In this document: positions 9,194 to 18,381 of the stretch, in pieces
Layout of the letters: each line of letters opens with the position of its first letter
How positions within the stretch are numbered: position 1 is the stretch's first letter
Assembly (NCBI GenBank): GCA_025357215.1
Contig: JANXPR010000412.1
Location: 1 to 42,398, forward strand
Length of the DNA stretch: 42,398 bases
Reading direction: 5' to 3'
Source of the DNA: Acidobacteriaceae bacterium
GTDB taxonomy: Bacteria > Acidobacteriota > Terriglobia > Terriglobales > Acidobacteriaceae
Program-made: the position numbers and the translations under genes
The notes under the pieces: model-generated
The model's database searches: none
Told to the model about the DNA's origin: nothing
What the model saw: only the letters and a program-made list of their open reading frames with translations

Positions 9194-10906
9194 ATGAACA
9201 TGAACCCCACGATGAAAATGACGCGCCTGACACTGACTTCCGCCAGGCGTTTTGCCGCTGCGCTCTTCGCCCTCGCTTTTTTTTGTTCGTTCCTGCCCAC
9301 GCTGTCCCGCGCCGCTGACACGCGCTTTAAGGTTTCTCTTCCAGCGTCCGCACGTCAGCCGGCGACCGGTCGTGTGTTTGTGATCGTCTCCAAGATTGAC
9401 AATCCGGAGCCGCGCTTGCAGGTGGGCTCGTGGCGTTCACGCGCGGAACTTCTGGGTCGCGATGCCGACATCGGTCCAGGACAATCCGCCACGCTGGACC
9501 AATTAACTCCGGGCTTTCCGCTGAAGACCGTGCGCGAACTTCCGCCGGGTGATTATTACGTCCAGGCGGTGTTCAACGTTTACACGCGTTTTCAACGCTC
9601 AGACGGCTACACCATCCTGGGCCACATGGACCAGTGGGAAGGCCAGCAGTTCAACAAGTCCGCCGGTAATCTTTATAGTGACGTGCGGCGTTTCCATCTT
9701 GATCCGCTCAGCGGGTACGAAATCCAGCTTTCTCTCAATCACACCATTGCCGCCGAGCCCATGCCCGCTGACACGCAGTACGTAAAGCACATCAAGATCC
9801 AGAGCAAGTTGCTCACGCAGTTCTGGGGACAACCCATCTATCTCGGCGCCACGGTGCTTCTGCCGGAAGGCTATGATGCACATGCCGCGGCGCATTACCC
9901 CGTGGTGTATGAGCAAGGGCATTTCAATCTGCGTCCGCCGCTGGGGTTCAGCACAGAGCCGCCGCCCGCGGGCACGCCGCTGCGTGAAAATCGCCTTACC
10001 GGCATTGACCTCTACGAGCGCTGGAAGGGCGCGAATTTTCCCCGCATGATTGCCGTCACCTTTCAGCATCCCACAATTTATTTTGACGATTCTTACGCCG
10101 TGAATTCCGCCAACAACGGCCCGTATGGTGACGCGATCATGACCGAGTTGATCCCGTACGTGGAAGAGCATTTCCGCATCATCCGTCAGCCTTACGCGCG
10201 CGTGTTGACCGGCGGCTCCACTGGCGGATGGGAATCGCTGGCGCTACAGGTGTTTCATCCAGACTTTTTCGGCGGCACATGGACCGGCTATCCCGATCCC
10301 GTGGACTTTACGCGCTACGGAATGGTTGACGCCTATAACGACGTAAACGCATTCGTGGCTCCCGGTTTTGACGCGCCAGGGCCGGAGCGTCCGATGTCGC
10401 GCAGCCCAGAGGGCCAGGTGGAGACCACCAACCGCCAGCTCAGTCAATTAGAAGACGTGCTGGGCAGCCACGGACGCAGCGGCCAGCAGCTTGAAGCCTG
10501 GGAAGCGGTGTATGGACCGGTGGGAGCCGATGGCTATCCAAAACCGCTGTGGGACAAGCAGACCGGCAAGATCGATCCGCAAGTCGCGTTGTACATGCGC
10601 GATCACGGTTACGATCTGCGCTATTACCTGGAGCAAAACTGGCCAGTGATTGGACCGAGGTTGGTGGGTAAAATTCACGTGTTCTGCGGTGACATGGACA
10701 ACTTTTATCTCAATCTGGCCGTGTATCGTCTGGAAGATTTTCTCAAGAGCAAGGGCACGCCGCACTACGGAGGCTCGTTTGAATACGGCCGCCCGATGAA
10801 AGGCCACGGCTGGACACCGCTGAATCAGTCTGAGATGCTGAAAGTAATGGCTGATCACATCAGCCGCAACGCTCCGGCGGGCGCCGACAACTCCTGGAAG
10901 TATTAG
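9194..10906 (+). CDS. Secreted esterase-like alpha/beta-hydrolase protein
   Basis: Signal peptide; YPVVYEQGHF, ARVLTGGSTGGWESLALQVFHPDFFGG (GxSxGG elbow-like) as in esterase D-like proteins. Confidence 0.75.
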   Translation: MNMNPTMKMTRLTLTSARRFAAALFALAFFCSFLPTLSRAADTRFKVSLPASARQPATGRVFVIVSKIDNPEPRLQVGSWRSRAELLGRDADIGPGQSATLDQLTPGFPLKTVRELPPGDYYVQAVFNVYTRFQRSDGYTILGHMDQWEGQQFNKSAGNLYSDVRRFHLDPLSGYEIQLSLNHTIAAEPMPADTQYVKHIKIQSKLLTQFWGQPIYLGATVLLPEGYDAHAAAHYPVVYEQGHFNLRPPLGFSTEPPPAGTPLRENRLTGIDLYERWKGANFPRMIAVTFQHPTIYFDDSYAVNSANNGPYGDAIMTELIPYVEEHFRIIRQPYARVLTGGSTGGWESLALQVFHPDFFGGTWTGYPDPVDFTRYGMVDAYNDVNAFVAPGFDAPGPERPMSRSPEGQVETTNRQLSQLEDVLGSHGRSGQQLEAWEAVYGPVGADGYPKPLWDKQTGKIDPQVALYMRDHGYDLRYYLEQNWPVIGPRLVGKIHVFCGDMDNFYLNLAVYRLEDFLKSKGTPHYGGSFEYGRPMKGHGWTPLNQSEMLKVMADHISRNAPAGADNSWKY

Positions 10907-10930
10907 CAAGCGACTCAAAGAGGTACAAAG

Positions 10931-12451
10931 ATGATCAAGAATGCGGCAATCGCAATCGTCGTCCTGTTTCTGTGTGTGCGCGTCGCTGGTGCGCAGGAAC
11001 ACGAACACGCTGCACCGGAAAAACTTGGCAAAGTGTCATTCCCGACGAGTTGCGCTGCTGGAGTGAAAGCCAGGTTTAATCGTGCCGTGGCTCTGCTCCA
11101 CTCGTTTACTTACGAGCCCGCGGAAGCAGCGTTTCAGGAAGTAGTGAAAGAGGATCCCACGTGTGCCATGGCCCATTGGGGTATCGCCATGAGCGGCTAC
11201 CGTCAGCTCTGGCAGCCTCCTTTGCCGGGTGATGCGCTGGCGAAAGGCCATGGGGAGTTGGAACTGGCCAGGCAAGCGAAGGGAAGTTCCGCCGGGGAAC
11301 AGGAGTACCTTGCTGCCGCGGCAATCATTTTCGATGCAACGGTTGGATCGTATCCGGAGCGCGCTGGAAAATACCGCGATGCCATGGCCGCGCTGGCGCA
11401 GCGCCATCCTGACGATACTGAAGCGCAAATTTTCTACGCACTGGCGTTGCTTTCTACGGCGACTCCACAGGACAAAACGCACCACAACCAGAAAGCGGCT
11501 GCGCAGATTCTGGAACCGCTCTACAAAAAGTATCCACAACATCCCGGCCTGGCGCATTACATCATCCACGCGGATGACAATGCGGAACTGGCGGCCCGTG
11601 GCGAGAGGGCGGCCCGCGACTATGCGCAGATTGCGCCGTCGGCTCCGCACGCGTTGCATATGCCCTCGCACATCTACACGCGGCTGGGAATGTGGGACGA
11701 TTCCATCCGCACGAACCAGAAAGCCCGCGTGGCGGCGCACAAACAAGGAGACACCGGGGAAGAACTGCACGCCATGGACTATATGGTCTATGCGGCTTTG
11801 CAGAAAGGCCGCGATGAGCAAGCGGCTGCAATCCTGAACGAGCTGAAAGCCATGAACCTGCAGAGCGCGAAAGAATTCAAAGTGGGATATGCGGCCACGG
11901 CGATGCCCGTCCGCTATGCCGTGGAACGCCAACAGTGGAAAGATGCCACGCAGTGCGTGGCTACAGAAGGAGCGCCGCCGCAGGTAACTGCGCTTGCGGT
12001 ATGGGCCCGCGCGTTGGGATACGCGCGGTCCGGCAACGTGCCCGCAGCCGCAGCTGAAGTGGAAACTCTTAAGAAACTGGTGGATCAGTTGCTGGCCGCA
12101 GGCAATCAATATTGGGCCGGCCAGGTACAGATCCAGGTTGAAGAAGCAGGCGCCTGGGTAGCCATGGCAGAAAAAAAACCCGAAGACGCGGTAGTACTGA
12201 TGAAGAAAGCCGCCGACGAAGAAGATGCCGTGGAAAAACTTCCAGTGACGCCTGGTCCAGTGGTCCCCGCGCGCGAACAACTGGGAACATTGCTGAGCAT
12301 GGCGGGCCACCATCAAGAGGCGCTGGTTGAATTTGAAAAGGCCCTGAAGGATTCGCCGGGAAGGCGTGGAGCTTTGCAGGGAGCCATGCTGAGTGCGAAA
12401 GCGGCCGGGTCAGAGAACAAGACGGCGTTCTATGAAGCGCTGTTGAAATGA
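10931..12451 (+). CDS. Secreted TPR-repeat protein
   Basis: Signal peptide; helical repeats (PAEAAFQEVVKEDPTCAMAHWGIAMS, LAHYIIHADDNAELAARGERAARDYAQIAPSAPHALHMPSHIYTRLGMWDDSI). Confidence 0.85.
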   Translation: MIKNAAIAIVVLFLCVRVAGAQEHEHAAPEKLGKVSFPTSCAAGVKARFNRAVALLHSFTYEPAEAAFQEVVKEDPTCAMAHWGIAMSGYRQLWQPPLPGDALAKGHGELELARQAKGSSAGEQEYLAAAAIIFDATVGSYPERAGKYRDAMAALAQRHPDDTEAQIFYALALLSTATPQDKTHHNQKAAAQILEPLYKKYPQHPGLAHYIIHADDNAELAARGERAARDYAQIAPSAPHALHMPSHIYTRLGMWDDSIRTNQKARVAAHKQGDTGEELHAMDYMVYAALQKGRDEQAAAILNELKAMNLQSAKEFKVGYAATAMPVRYAVERQQWKDATQCVATEGAPPQVTALAVWARALGYARSGNVPAAAAEVETLKKLVDQLLAAGNQYWAGQVQIQVEEAGAWVAMAEKKPEDAVVLMKKAADEEDAVEKLPVTPGPVVPAREQLGTLLSMAGHHQEALVEFEKALKDSPGRRGALQGAMLSAKAAGSENKTAFYEALLK

Positions 12452-13108
12452 GTGGCTCCATTGGCTAACGCAATAAGAACCGAACGAAAGCATCGCAAGG
12501 CCGGGAAACCAGTGAGCTTAGCCACCTGCATGCGGTTGCTGCTGCTTGTTTTGACGTTGGTCGGGGACCAAGCCATCTTCGCGCAAAGCCCGATCAAACT
12601 TGATGTTGGAGCAAAGCTCCCGTCTCTACAGGGCCAAACGCTTGACGACAAGGAAATCATTTTGCCGGATGCGGCCGCAGGCAGGATCTCCCTGGTAATT
12701 TTTACGTTCAGCAAAGCCGCCGGCGACCGCTCGCGTGTCTGGCAAGACCACTTTGTAAAAAGTTTTCCGGAAGCGGCCACGCCGGAAGCCGGCGCCGCGC
12801 AAAACTCAAGGATCACCAGCTACTCGGTTGCCATGTTGAGTGATGCGCCGGGATTTGTGCGCGGCATGATCCGGTCGGCCATGCGCAAGGGAACTCCGCC
12901 GGCTCTGCGCTCGCGCACGATTACCGTCCTAACGGACTCGAAACCTTGGAAGCAGCGCGTGGAAATGAGTAATGACAAAGACGACTACCTGTTTCTGCTT
13001 GACACAAAAGGCCAGGTGGTTTGGATCTATCACGGTGAATTTGGTGACAAGCCCGACCAGGAATTGAAAGCGAAGATCACCGAACTGCTTTCAGGACAGA
13101 AGAAATAA
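12452..13108 (+). CDS. Secreted thioredoxin-fold-like protein (weak ATP10/redoxin resemblance)
   Basis: Signal peptide; PIKLDVGAKLPSLQGQTLDDKEIILPDAAAGRISLVIFTFSKAAGDRSRVW and C-terminal YLFLLDTKGQVVWIYHGEF. No CxxC. Abuts the TPR gene stop (TGA then GTG). Confidence 0.6.
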   Translation: MAPLANAIRTERKHRKAGKPVSLATCMRLLLLVLTLVGDQAIFAQSPIKLDVGAKLPSLQGQTLDDKEIILPDAAAGRISLVIFTFSKAAGDRSRVWQDHFVKSFPEAATPEAGAAQNSRITSYSVAMLSDAPGFVRGMIRSAMRKGTPPALRSRTITVLTDSKPWKQRVEMSNDKDDYLFLLDTKGQVVWIYHGEFGDKPDQELKAKITELLSGQKK

Positions 13109-13146
13109 TTCGGGACAAGGTCCAGGTCCTTCGGGAAGCGGCCAGC

Positions 13147-13509
13147 CTACTGCGCGGCAAAATCGAACTTAACGATCATGACCGAAGCCTGCGGCTCGGG
13201 CTCGAACAGCCACTTTTCCGCCGCGTCCACTGAAGCCTGCACCAGCACCGGACTTCCGCCCAGCACCTTGATATTTTTCACATGGCCATCCGCGCTGATT
13301 TGTAGTTCCAGACGCACCGATCCACGGACGCCATGTTTCCTTGCCAGATCAGGATATTCAGGCTGCACCTTGTGGCGGATCTTGCGGCCGACTTCTTCGG
13401 CATGAACGGGCAGTGCGCTGCTTGCCATCAGAACGGCGATGAGCACTGCGGATGTGTAAGCGAAAAACCACCGTATCAGGCGGATTCGGCTGCGGCGATT
13501 GCGGCTCAC
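13147..13509 (-). CDS. TonB-family energy transducer (C-terminal domain protein)
   Basis: N-terminal TM segment; KVQPEYPDLARKHGVRGSVRLELQISADGHVKNIKVLGGSPVLVQASVDAAEKWLFEP. Confidence 0.88.
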   Translation of the reverse strand: MSRNRRSRIRLIRWFFAYTSAVLIAVLMASSALPVHAEEVGRKIRHKVQPEYPDLARKHGVRGSVRLELQISADGHVKNIKVLGGSPVLVQASVDAAEKWLFEPEPQASVMIVKFDFAAQ

Positions 13510-13670
13510 TTCTCAACTCCTGGAACGCCTGTTGCCCGGGACTTAAAAACTTTCCGGAAGCACCGAAGCACAGGCGACTTGATACTCAAGATCGTATTGC
13601 GGACGAGATGAAAGATTCAAAGTACGAAGGTAATAAGGTGGCGTGGTTCGTGCCGCTCATGCAGCATCTA

Positions 13671-14915
13671 CTATGCAGCCGTTTGCACACTCGTCTGGTT
13701 TTTCCCGCGCATCATCAAGTATCCGGCGGCGGTAATCACCACCATGGCTCCCGCGGACGTCAAAAACAGTTGGCGAATTCCCAGTTTTTGCGCCAAGAAT
13801 CCGGATAGTACCAGGCCAAGTACTTGTCCGATCCACATAAGAGACATGAAGCTGCCGCTTACGCGCGCCACCATGCTGGGTGGTGTTTCCTGCTGGGACA
13901 TGGTCTGCGCCGGAATCAGCACAAACGAAATGGCCAGGCCAATCAGAAACATGCTGGCCGCGGCCATGGCAAGAAAACGGAATGCGCCAAGACCCGCCGC
14001 GCCCAGGCCCAGGATGAACAGTCCGCTCAGAACGACGTTGGTGCGCGAAAGCGCGCGATTCACCCGCGGCAACAGTTGTCCGCCAACGATCAACCCGATG
14101 CCGACCATGGAACTACACAACCCAAAAACGAACGGACCGGCGTGCAGCATATCGCGAATGTAGATTGAAATAAGCGGGCTGAACGAGCTCATCACAAACG
14201 TGGCTACGGCCATGGCCAGAAATACAAACGATAGTCCGGAATGAGTGAAGATGAACTTGTTGCCTTCAAGAAAATCCGCGGTGAGTGAAGCCAGCGTCTT
14301 CTCGCCTTGAGCGCGCGGCGGGCGCACCACAGTCAAGCTGAGGATCATGAGCGCGGGAAAGATGAAGCTGGCGGTGTCCACATAAAAGCACGCCTTTTCG
14401 CCCAGCGTGGCGATCAAGGTGCCGGCGGCAAACGGTGATACCAATCGCACAACGAAGAATGCGTTGGTCATCAGTCCGTTGGCGGCCAGCAGGCCTTCCG
14501 TGGGGACTACGGTCCGCACGGTGACGGATTGTGCTGGTCCAAAAAACGCGGAGACCGTGCTGATGGCGAAAAAGATTGTGCAGATCTGCCAGACGTCTGT
14601 AACGAAAAGCAAAAGAAGGATCAGTACAGCCCGTACCACGTCGCTGACGATCATTACGCGCTTTACGTTCCAGTGGTCAACAAAAACGCCGGCAATCGGA
14701 CTCAACACCGCGAGCGGCAATACGTAGGCAATTGTCACTGAGGTGACCTGCACCGCCGTGCCGTGCAGTTTGAAAGTAATCAGGCTGATTACACCGAACA
14801 GGGCGAGAAAATCGCCAAAGATGCTGACGAACTGGGCCATCCACAAAATGCGAAACGGCCGGTGCTTCAAAATTGTCTTCTGCGTGAAGGCAGAGGTGGT
14901 TGCAGAGGCAGCCAT
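13671..14915 (-). CDS. MFS transporter (macrolide-efflux-like)
   Basis: About 12 hydrophobic segments; FRILWMAQFVSIFGDFLALFGV, GVFVDHWNVKRVMIVSDVVRA. Confidence 0.9.
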   Translation of the reverse strand: MAASATTSAFTQKTILKHRPFRILWMAQFVSIFGDFLALFGVISLITFKLHGTAVQVTSVTIAYVLPLAVLSPIAGVFVDHWNVKRVMIVSDVVRAVLILLLLFVTDVWQICTIFFAISTVSAFFGPAQSVTVRTVVPTEGLLAANGLMTNAFFVVRLVSPFAAGTLIATLGEKACFYVDTASFIFPALMILSLTVVRPPRAQGEKTLASLTADFLEGNKFIFTHSGLSFVFLAMAVATFVMSSFSPLISIYIRDMLHAGPFVFGLCSSMVGIGLIVGGQLLPRVNRALSRTNVVLSGLFILGLGAAGLGAFRFLAMAAASMFLIGLAISFVLIPAQTMSQQETPPSMVARVSGSFMSLMWIGQVLGLVLSGFLAQKLGIRQLFLTSAGAMVVITAAGYLMMRGKNQTSVQTAA

Positions 14916-15350
14916 AGGGGGAATTCTCGCTCCGTTGTTCTTAGTGTTCTAGATTAAATCAAAAGTGAAGCTCATACGCGGAACGCAAAGCATTCGGCGA
15001 CGAGACAATTGCCGCAGTTTCGCACGGCGCCTTCATTTTTCGAGTCCGAAGCGAGTGAGACTGATATGCAGTTGGTTTCGTGCTGGCCAACTTCCTGTCA
15101 ATAACATGCGCTGATTTCTGTCGGTCTGGCAATCTGGCCATAGCGAACGGGTACAAGAGGTCAGTCCGCGTCCGGCCATGTGGACACAAGCCAATTGCAC
15201 CTCTCTATTGGAGTTCCTAATCAGAGTTTCCTAAGAAACTCCATAAGTTATTGATTCATAAAGGATAAAATCCAACGGTTTCGCTTTCATAGGCAAAACG
15301 TATAGAGTATTATCAATACCCGACTCGAGTCGGGCTCAGAAGACCCTTAT

Positions 15351-15722
15351 ATGCATCCGATTCCAGCAGCTTCCCTCCTGTTGGTCATGGCCACTGACGC
15401 GGCGCTTAGGCTTAGACGCGATTGGCTTGAACAAGCAGGTTATCGTGTCAGCCCGGCGTGCAGCTTGAAAGAAGTTGAGCTTGCCTGTCACGCCCACGCG
15501 TTCGACATTGTTCTTGTCGCCGACGCCGTTGAACCCCGCATGAAGAAAGCCATCGGCCTCACTGTCCGGCACTTTTGTCCGGAAGCGCACATCCTGCAAA
15601 TGGGACGCATTCGTCCGGACATCGACGGGACGTGTTTCGTTACCGGCGATTCCAACGAAGACGTGCTGCAATCGGTGGGCAAGATCCTGCGGCGTGACGA
15701 AATACCTCCTGCGGCGATCTAA
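15351..15722 (+). CDS. Small response-regulator-like (receiver-fold) protein, degenerate
   Basis: LLLVMATDAALRLRRDWLEQAGYRVSPACSLKEVELACHAHAFDIVLVADAVEP resembles a receiver fold, without a clear DD pair or canonical phosphoacceptor. Confidence 0.6.
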   Translation: MHPIPAASLLLVMATDAALRLRRDWLEQAGYRVSPACSLKEVELACHAHAFDIVLVADAVEPRMKKAIGLTVRHFCPEAHILQMGRIRPDIDGTCFVTGDSNEDVLQSVGKILRRDEIPPAAI

Positions 15723-15760
15723 TTTTTTTCGCGACATCCCCTAAGTTCATTTCAAAATGC

Positions 15761-15788
15761 AAAGAGGAGCCGAATGGCTCCTCTTTTT
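15761..15788 (+). terminator. Rho-independent terminator
   Basis: AAAGAGGAGCC-gaat-GGCTCCTCTTT hairpin plus T-run, between convergent genes. Confidence 0.85.
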
Positions 15789-15817
15789 AGTTTGCTTTCT
15801 TGCCGCAGCGCACAAAA

Positions 15818-17536
15818 CTATTTCTGCGCTGTCGCCTTCGTCCCAATCGCTTCGCCAGAGAGCACCAGTTCCACGCGACGATTCGCCTGCCGGCCTTCCG
15901 GAGTGTCGTTCGTCGCTACCGGAGTGGTCTTGCCAAATCCGCGCGCGCCAATCGTGCCTTCCGCAATGCCTTGCTGGACGAGATAATTCCGTACCGCGCC
16001 GGCGCGACGCTCAGAGAGTGTCTGGTTGTAGTCGTCGCCGCCTACGCTGTCCGTGTGGCCTTCCACTTCCATATGCAGTCCGGGATGCGCCAGCACAATG
16101 CCGGAAATTTTTGCCAAACGTTCACGAGCTCCGGGCAAAAGCTCAAAGCTGCCGGTCTTAAACAGGACGTCCGACATGCTGGCGATCAATCCGCGGGCTG
16201 AGTCGCGCGTGGCCAGCACGGCGTTGAGTTGTTGCAGAAGCTGTGCGCGAAGATCGGTTTTTTCTTTTTCCGCTTGCGCCCGCAGACGGTCGGATTCCTC
16301 GGCGGACTTGCGCGCTTTGTCGGCTTCAATGGCGAGTTGTTGTTGCTGCGCCACGGCCTGGGCCTTGGCGGCTTCGGCTTCCTGGCGAGCCTGGTCGGCG
16401 TCCTGCTTCATGCGCATGGCTTCGGCGCGCGCCTGTTCGGCTTGCTGGCGGGCCTGGTCCGCCTGTTGGCGAGCGGTGTCGGCGTCAGCTTTTGCGCGTT
16501 CGGCATCCATGCGGCGCTGGGCTTCGGCTTGCTGCGCCAGCCGGGCTTGCGCTTCGCGTTCTTCGGCGGCACGTTTGTCGGCGGCGGCTTTGGTCTGGGC
16601 TTCTTCTTCCGCGCGCTGCTTTACGGACATTACTCGAGCTTCCTCGGCGGTGCTTACCGTTTCACGCGCCAGAGTTTCAATCGTGCCTTTATTCTGCTTG
16701 CGGACGTACGCTTCCTCCGCTGCCTTCAGCTGCGTATCGGCCTTCGTCAGAATGGACGACGCGTATTTATCCGCGGCGGCAATCCGTGCAATGCGGACTG
16801 CGTTGCGCGCTTCAAACAACGCGCGTGGCGTCTTCTTGTCGATGCCGAAGATCGCGTCCTGAATGTGCGTGTTCACCGAGGAGTACGTGCCGCGTCCCAG
16901 CAGCTCGTAGCGCGCTTCAATGTTTTCCTGGCGGCCGCCAGTCGGCACCACGTTTTCCAGTACCACCATGTTGCCCGGCTGGTTCACCGCAAAGTAAGGC
17001 TCGGCCGTAACGATCAGGCCAAAGGTCTGCATGTCCGTGATGGCTTTTACCTGCGCGTGATTGTGATCGTTCACCAGCTCGCCCAGGTTCACCGCGCGGC
17101 CTTCCGGCGAAACGGCCCACAGCACCAGCGTCAGGTATTCCAGGCCAAACTTGGTGGGATCGTCCAGATTTTCAAACTTGGCGTCAATTTCAATGCTGCT
17201 CTTCTTACCGGTCACGCGGGCTTCGCCCGTGGCGTTGGACATCAGGTCCGTGCCGTGAAAGTCCACTTTCAGCGTGTCCGTGCGCAGACGATAGTTGATG
17301 GCCTTGGTGGTGCGCGTCACCACGCCGGCTTGCTGGTTCCCGGACGCGCCCATTTGGTTCACCTGGACGCCATTATGTCCGCCGACGGCTGCGGCGCTCG
17401 TGGGGACGAGAAGTTGGAGCGTCATTACAAGCCCGCCAGCAAGCAATGAGACTGCGTTCAACGTGGCGCTCTTGGGCGCAGCGGTTCTCAAAGTAAGAGC
17501 GGCATTCGGCGCGATTCGAACCAGGTGATTCTTCAT
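15818..17536 (-). CDS. OmpA-family protein with long Ala/Gln-rich coiled coil
   Basis: Start MKNHLVRIAPNAAL; coiled coil ARQQADQARQQAEQARAEAMRMKQDADQARQEAEAAKAQ; OmpA C-terminus VEGHTDSVGGDDYNQTLSERRAGAVRNYLVQQGI...GRQANRRVEL. Confidence 0.93.
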   Translation of the reverse strand: MKNHLVRIAPNAALTLRTAAPKSATLNAVSLLAGGLVMTLQLLVPTSAAAVGGHNGVQVNQMGASGNQQAGVVTRTTKAINYRLRTDTLKVDFHGTDLMSNATGEARVTGKKSSIEIDAKFENLDDPTKFGLEYLTLVLWAVSPEGRAVNLGELVNDHNHAQVKAITDMQTFGLIVTAEPYFAVNQPGNMVVLENVVPTGGRQENIEARYELLGRGTYSSVNTHIQDAIFGIDKKTPRALFEARNAVRIARIAAADKYASSILTKADTQLKAAEEAYVRKQNKGTIETLARETVSTAEEARVMSVKQRAEEEAQTKAAADKRAAEEREAQARLAQQAEAQRRMDAERAKADADTARQQADQARQQAEQARAEAMRMKQDADQARQEAEAAKAQAVAQQQQLAIEADKARKSAEESDRLRAQAEKEKTDLRAQLLQQLNAVLATRDSARGLIASMSDVLFKTGSFELLPGARERLAKISGIVLAHPGLHMEVEGHTDSVGGDDYNQTLSERRAGAVRNYLVQQGIAEGTIGARGFGKTTPVATNDTPEGRQANRRVELVLSGEAIGTKATAQK

Positions 17537-17804
17537 GGTGGTGTTACCTTCCCTATCGTTTATTGAGCTGCGCAACCCGCTCGGCGTTTCTCATCCTGCC
17601 GGACATACAAAACTGCGCTTGCGACAGCCCCTTTTGGTTATTGGCCAGAATTGGTGTCCTCTAACTCTAGGGGCACTCCGTGGCGATGAAAAGGAGTACT
17701 TAGTACAAGGGGTAAATGGTACTTTCGTACCGACTAAGAGTACGCGGCGTCGATGGTTAGTGCAATATCGTGCGCGAGTCCCCGCTTGGGACGAAACAAC
17801 CTTT

Positions 17805-17893
17805 AGCCCGGCACGTAAGTGCCGGGACAGAAAGCGAAAAGATTCTTTCCTCGCTGCCGCAGGCCAGAGCAGAGCCGCAGGCGGAGCGAGAGT
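17805..17893 (+). repeat. Composite hairpin repeat, copy 1
   Basis: agCCCGGCACgtaaGTGCCGGGacagaaagcg...ctttcctcgctgccgcaggc...gccgcaggcggagcgagag; near-match in inverted orientation at 19781-19868. Confidence 0.75.
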
Positions 17894-17900
17894 CTAAAAG

Positions 17901-18299
17901 CTAGCGGTTCTCCTTCAATCTGTTTAGTGCGGCGAACAACGGGGCTTTGCGCTTTGAGATGCTACACTCCCGAATCCTGAAGACGCTCCACCCGAGCGCC
18001 CGAATTGCCCGGTTGTTTCGATTGTCTCTTTGCCTGTTTCGAGTCAGCTTGATTTTCCAATACTGTCGATTGTTTTTCGGTAGATGTCCATCGCCACAAT
18101 ACGGGCACCTATGCCAGAAGCACCCGTCAATGAACACGGCCGTTTTTATCTTTGGAAATGCAAAATCGGGTCGGCCGATATCCCATCCAAGGGTTCGGAT
18201 CTCGCGTAGACGTTTTTGCCAATCGTCTTGACGGGCGACGGCGCCCAATAGAAAGCGGGTCCGAAACCGCAAGGTTCGCCATTGCTTCACCTCTCCCAA
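17901..18299 (-). CDS. Vsr-like (very short patch repair-type) endonuclease; 5' end uncertain
   Basis: GRPDFAFPKIKTAVFIDGCFWHRCPYC...NNRQYWKIKLTRNRQRDNRNNRAIRALGWSVFRIRECSI matches the Vsr-family core; N-terminus atypical, with only a TTG start in this frame. Confidence 0.8.
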   Translation of the reverse strand: MGEVKQWRTLRFRTRFLLGAVARQDDWQKRLREIRTLGWDIGRPDFAFPKIKTAVFIDGCFWHRCPYCGDGHLPKNNRQYWKIKLTRNRQRDNRNNRAIRALGWSVFRIRECSISKRKAPLFAALNRLKENR

Positions 18300-18330
18300 G
18301 AGAGGATTCGACCAATACCCTGCGACTCTT

Positions 18331-18349
18331 ATGTTCTAGTTTAGAACAT
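18331..18349. promoter_or_regulatory. Inverted-repeat candidate operator between divergent genes
   Basis: ATGTTCTA-gtt-TAGAACAT: perfect 8-bp arms, 3-nt spacer; ends 32 nt before the XRE start (18382) and begins 31-49 nt before the candidate vsr-like starts. Confidence 0.6.
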
Positions 18350-18381
18350 TTTCGATCTGTACAGGCATTACTCTCTCGGTT

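Noticed and set aside
11036-12316. 426-aa minus-strand ORF opposite the TPR gene
   Set aside because: Antisense shadow with Arg/Phe/His-rich composition and no domain signal.
16350-16560. Repetitive DNA in the OmpA-family gene, considered as a CRISPR-like or tandem array
   Set aside because: Irregular in-frame degenerate units encoding ARQQA/EQARA heptad-like coiled coil; no constant repeat plus unique spacer structure.
16229-17449. 406-aa plus-strand ORF (and 16053-16862, 16243-17010) opposite the OmpA-family gene
   Set aside because: Low-complexity shadow of the repetitive coiled-coil coding region.
17535-17897. 120-aa plus-strand ORF after the OmpA gene
   Set aside because: Covers the ompA promoter region and repeat copy 1; composition not protein-like.
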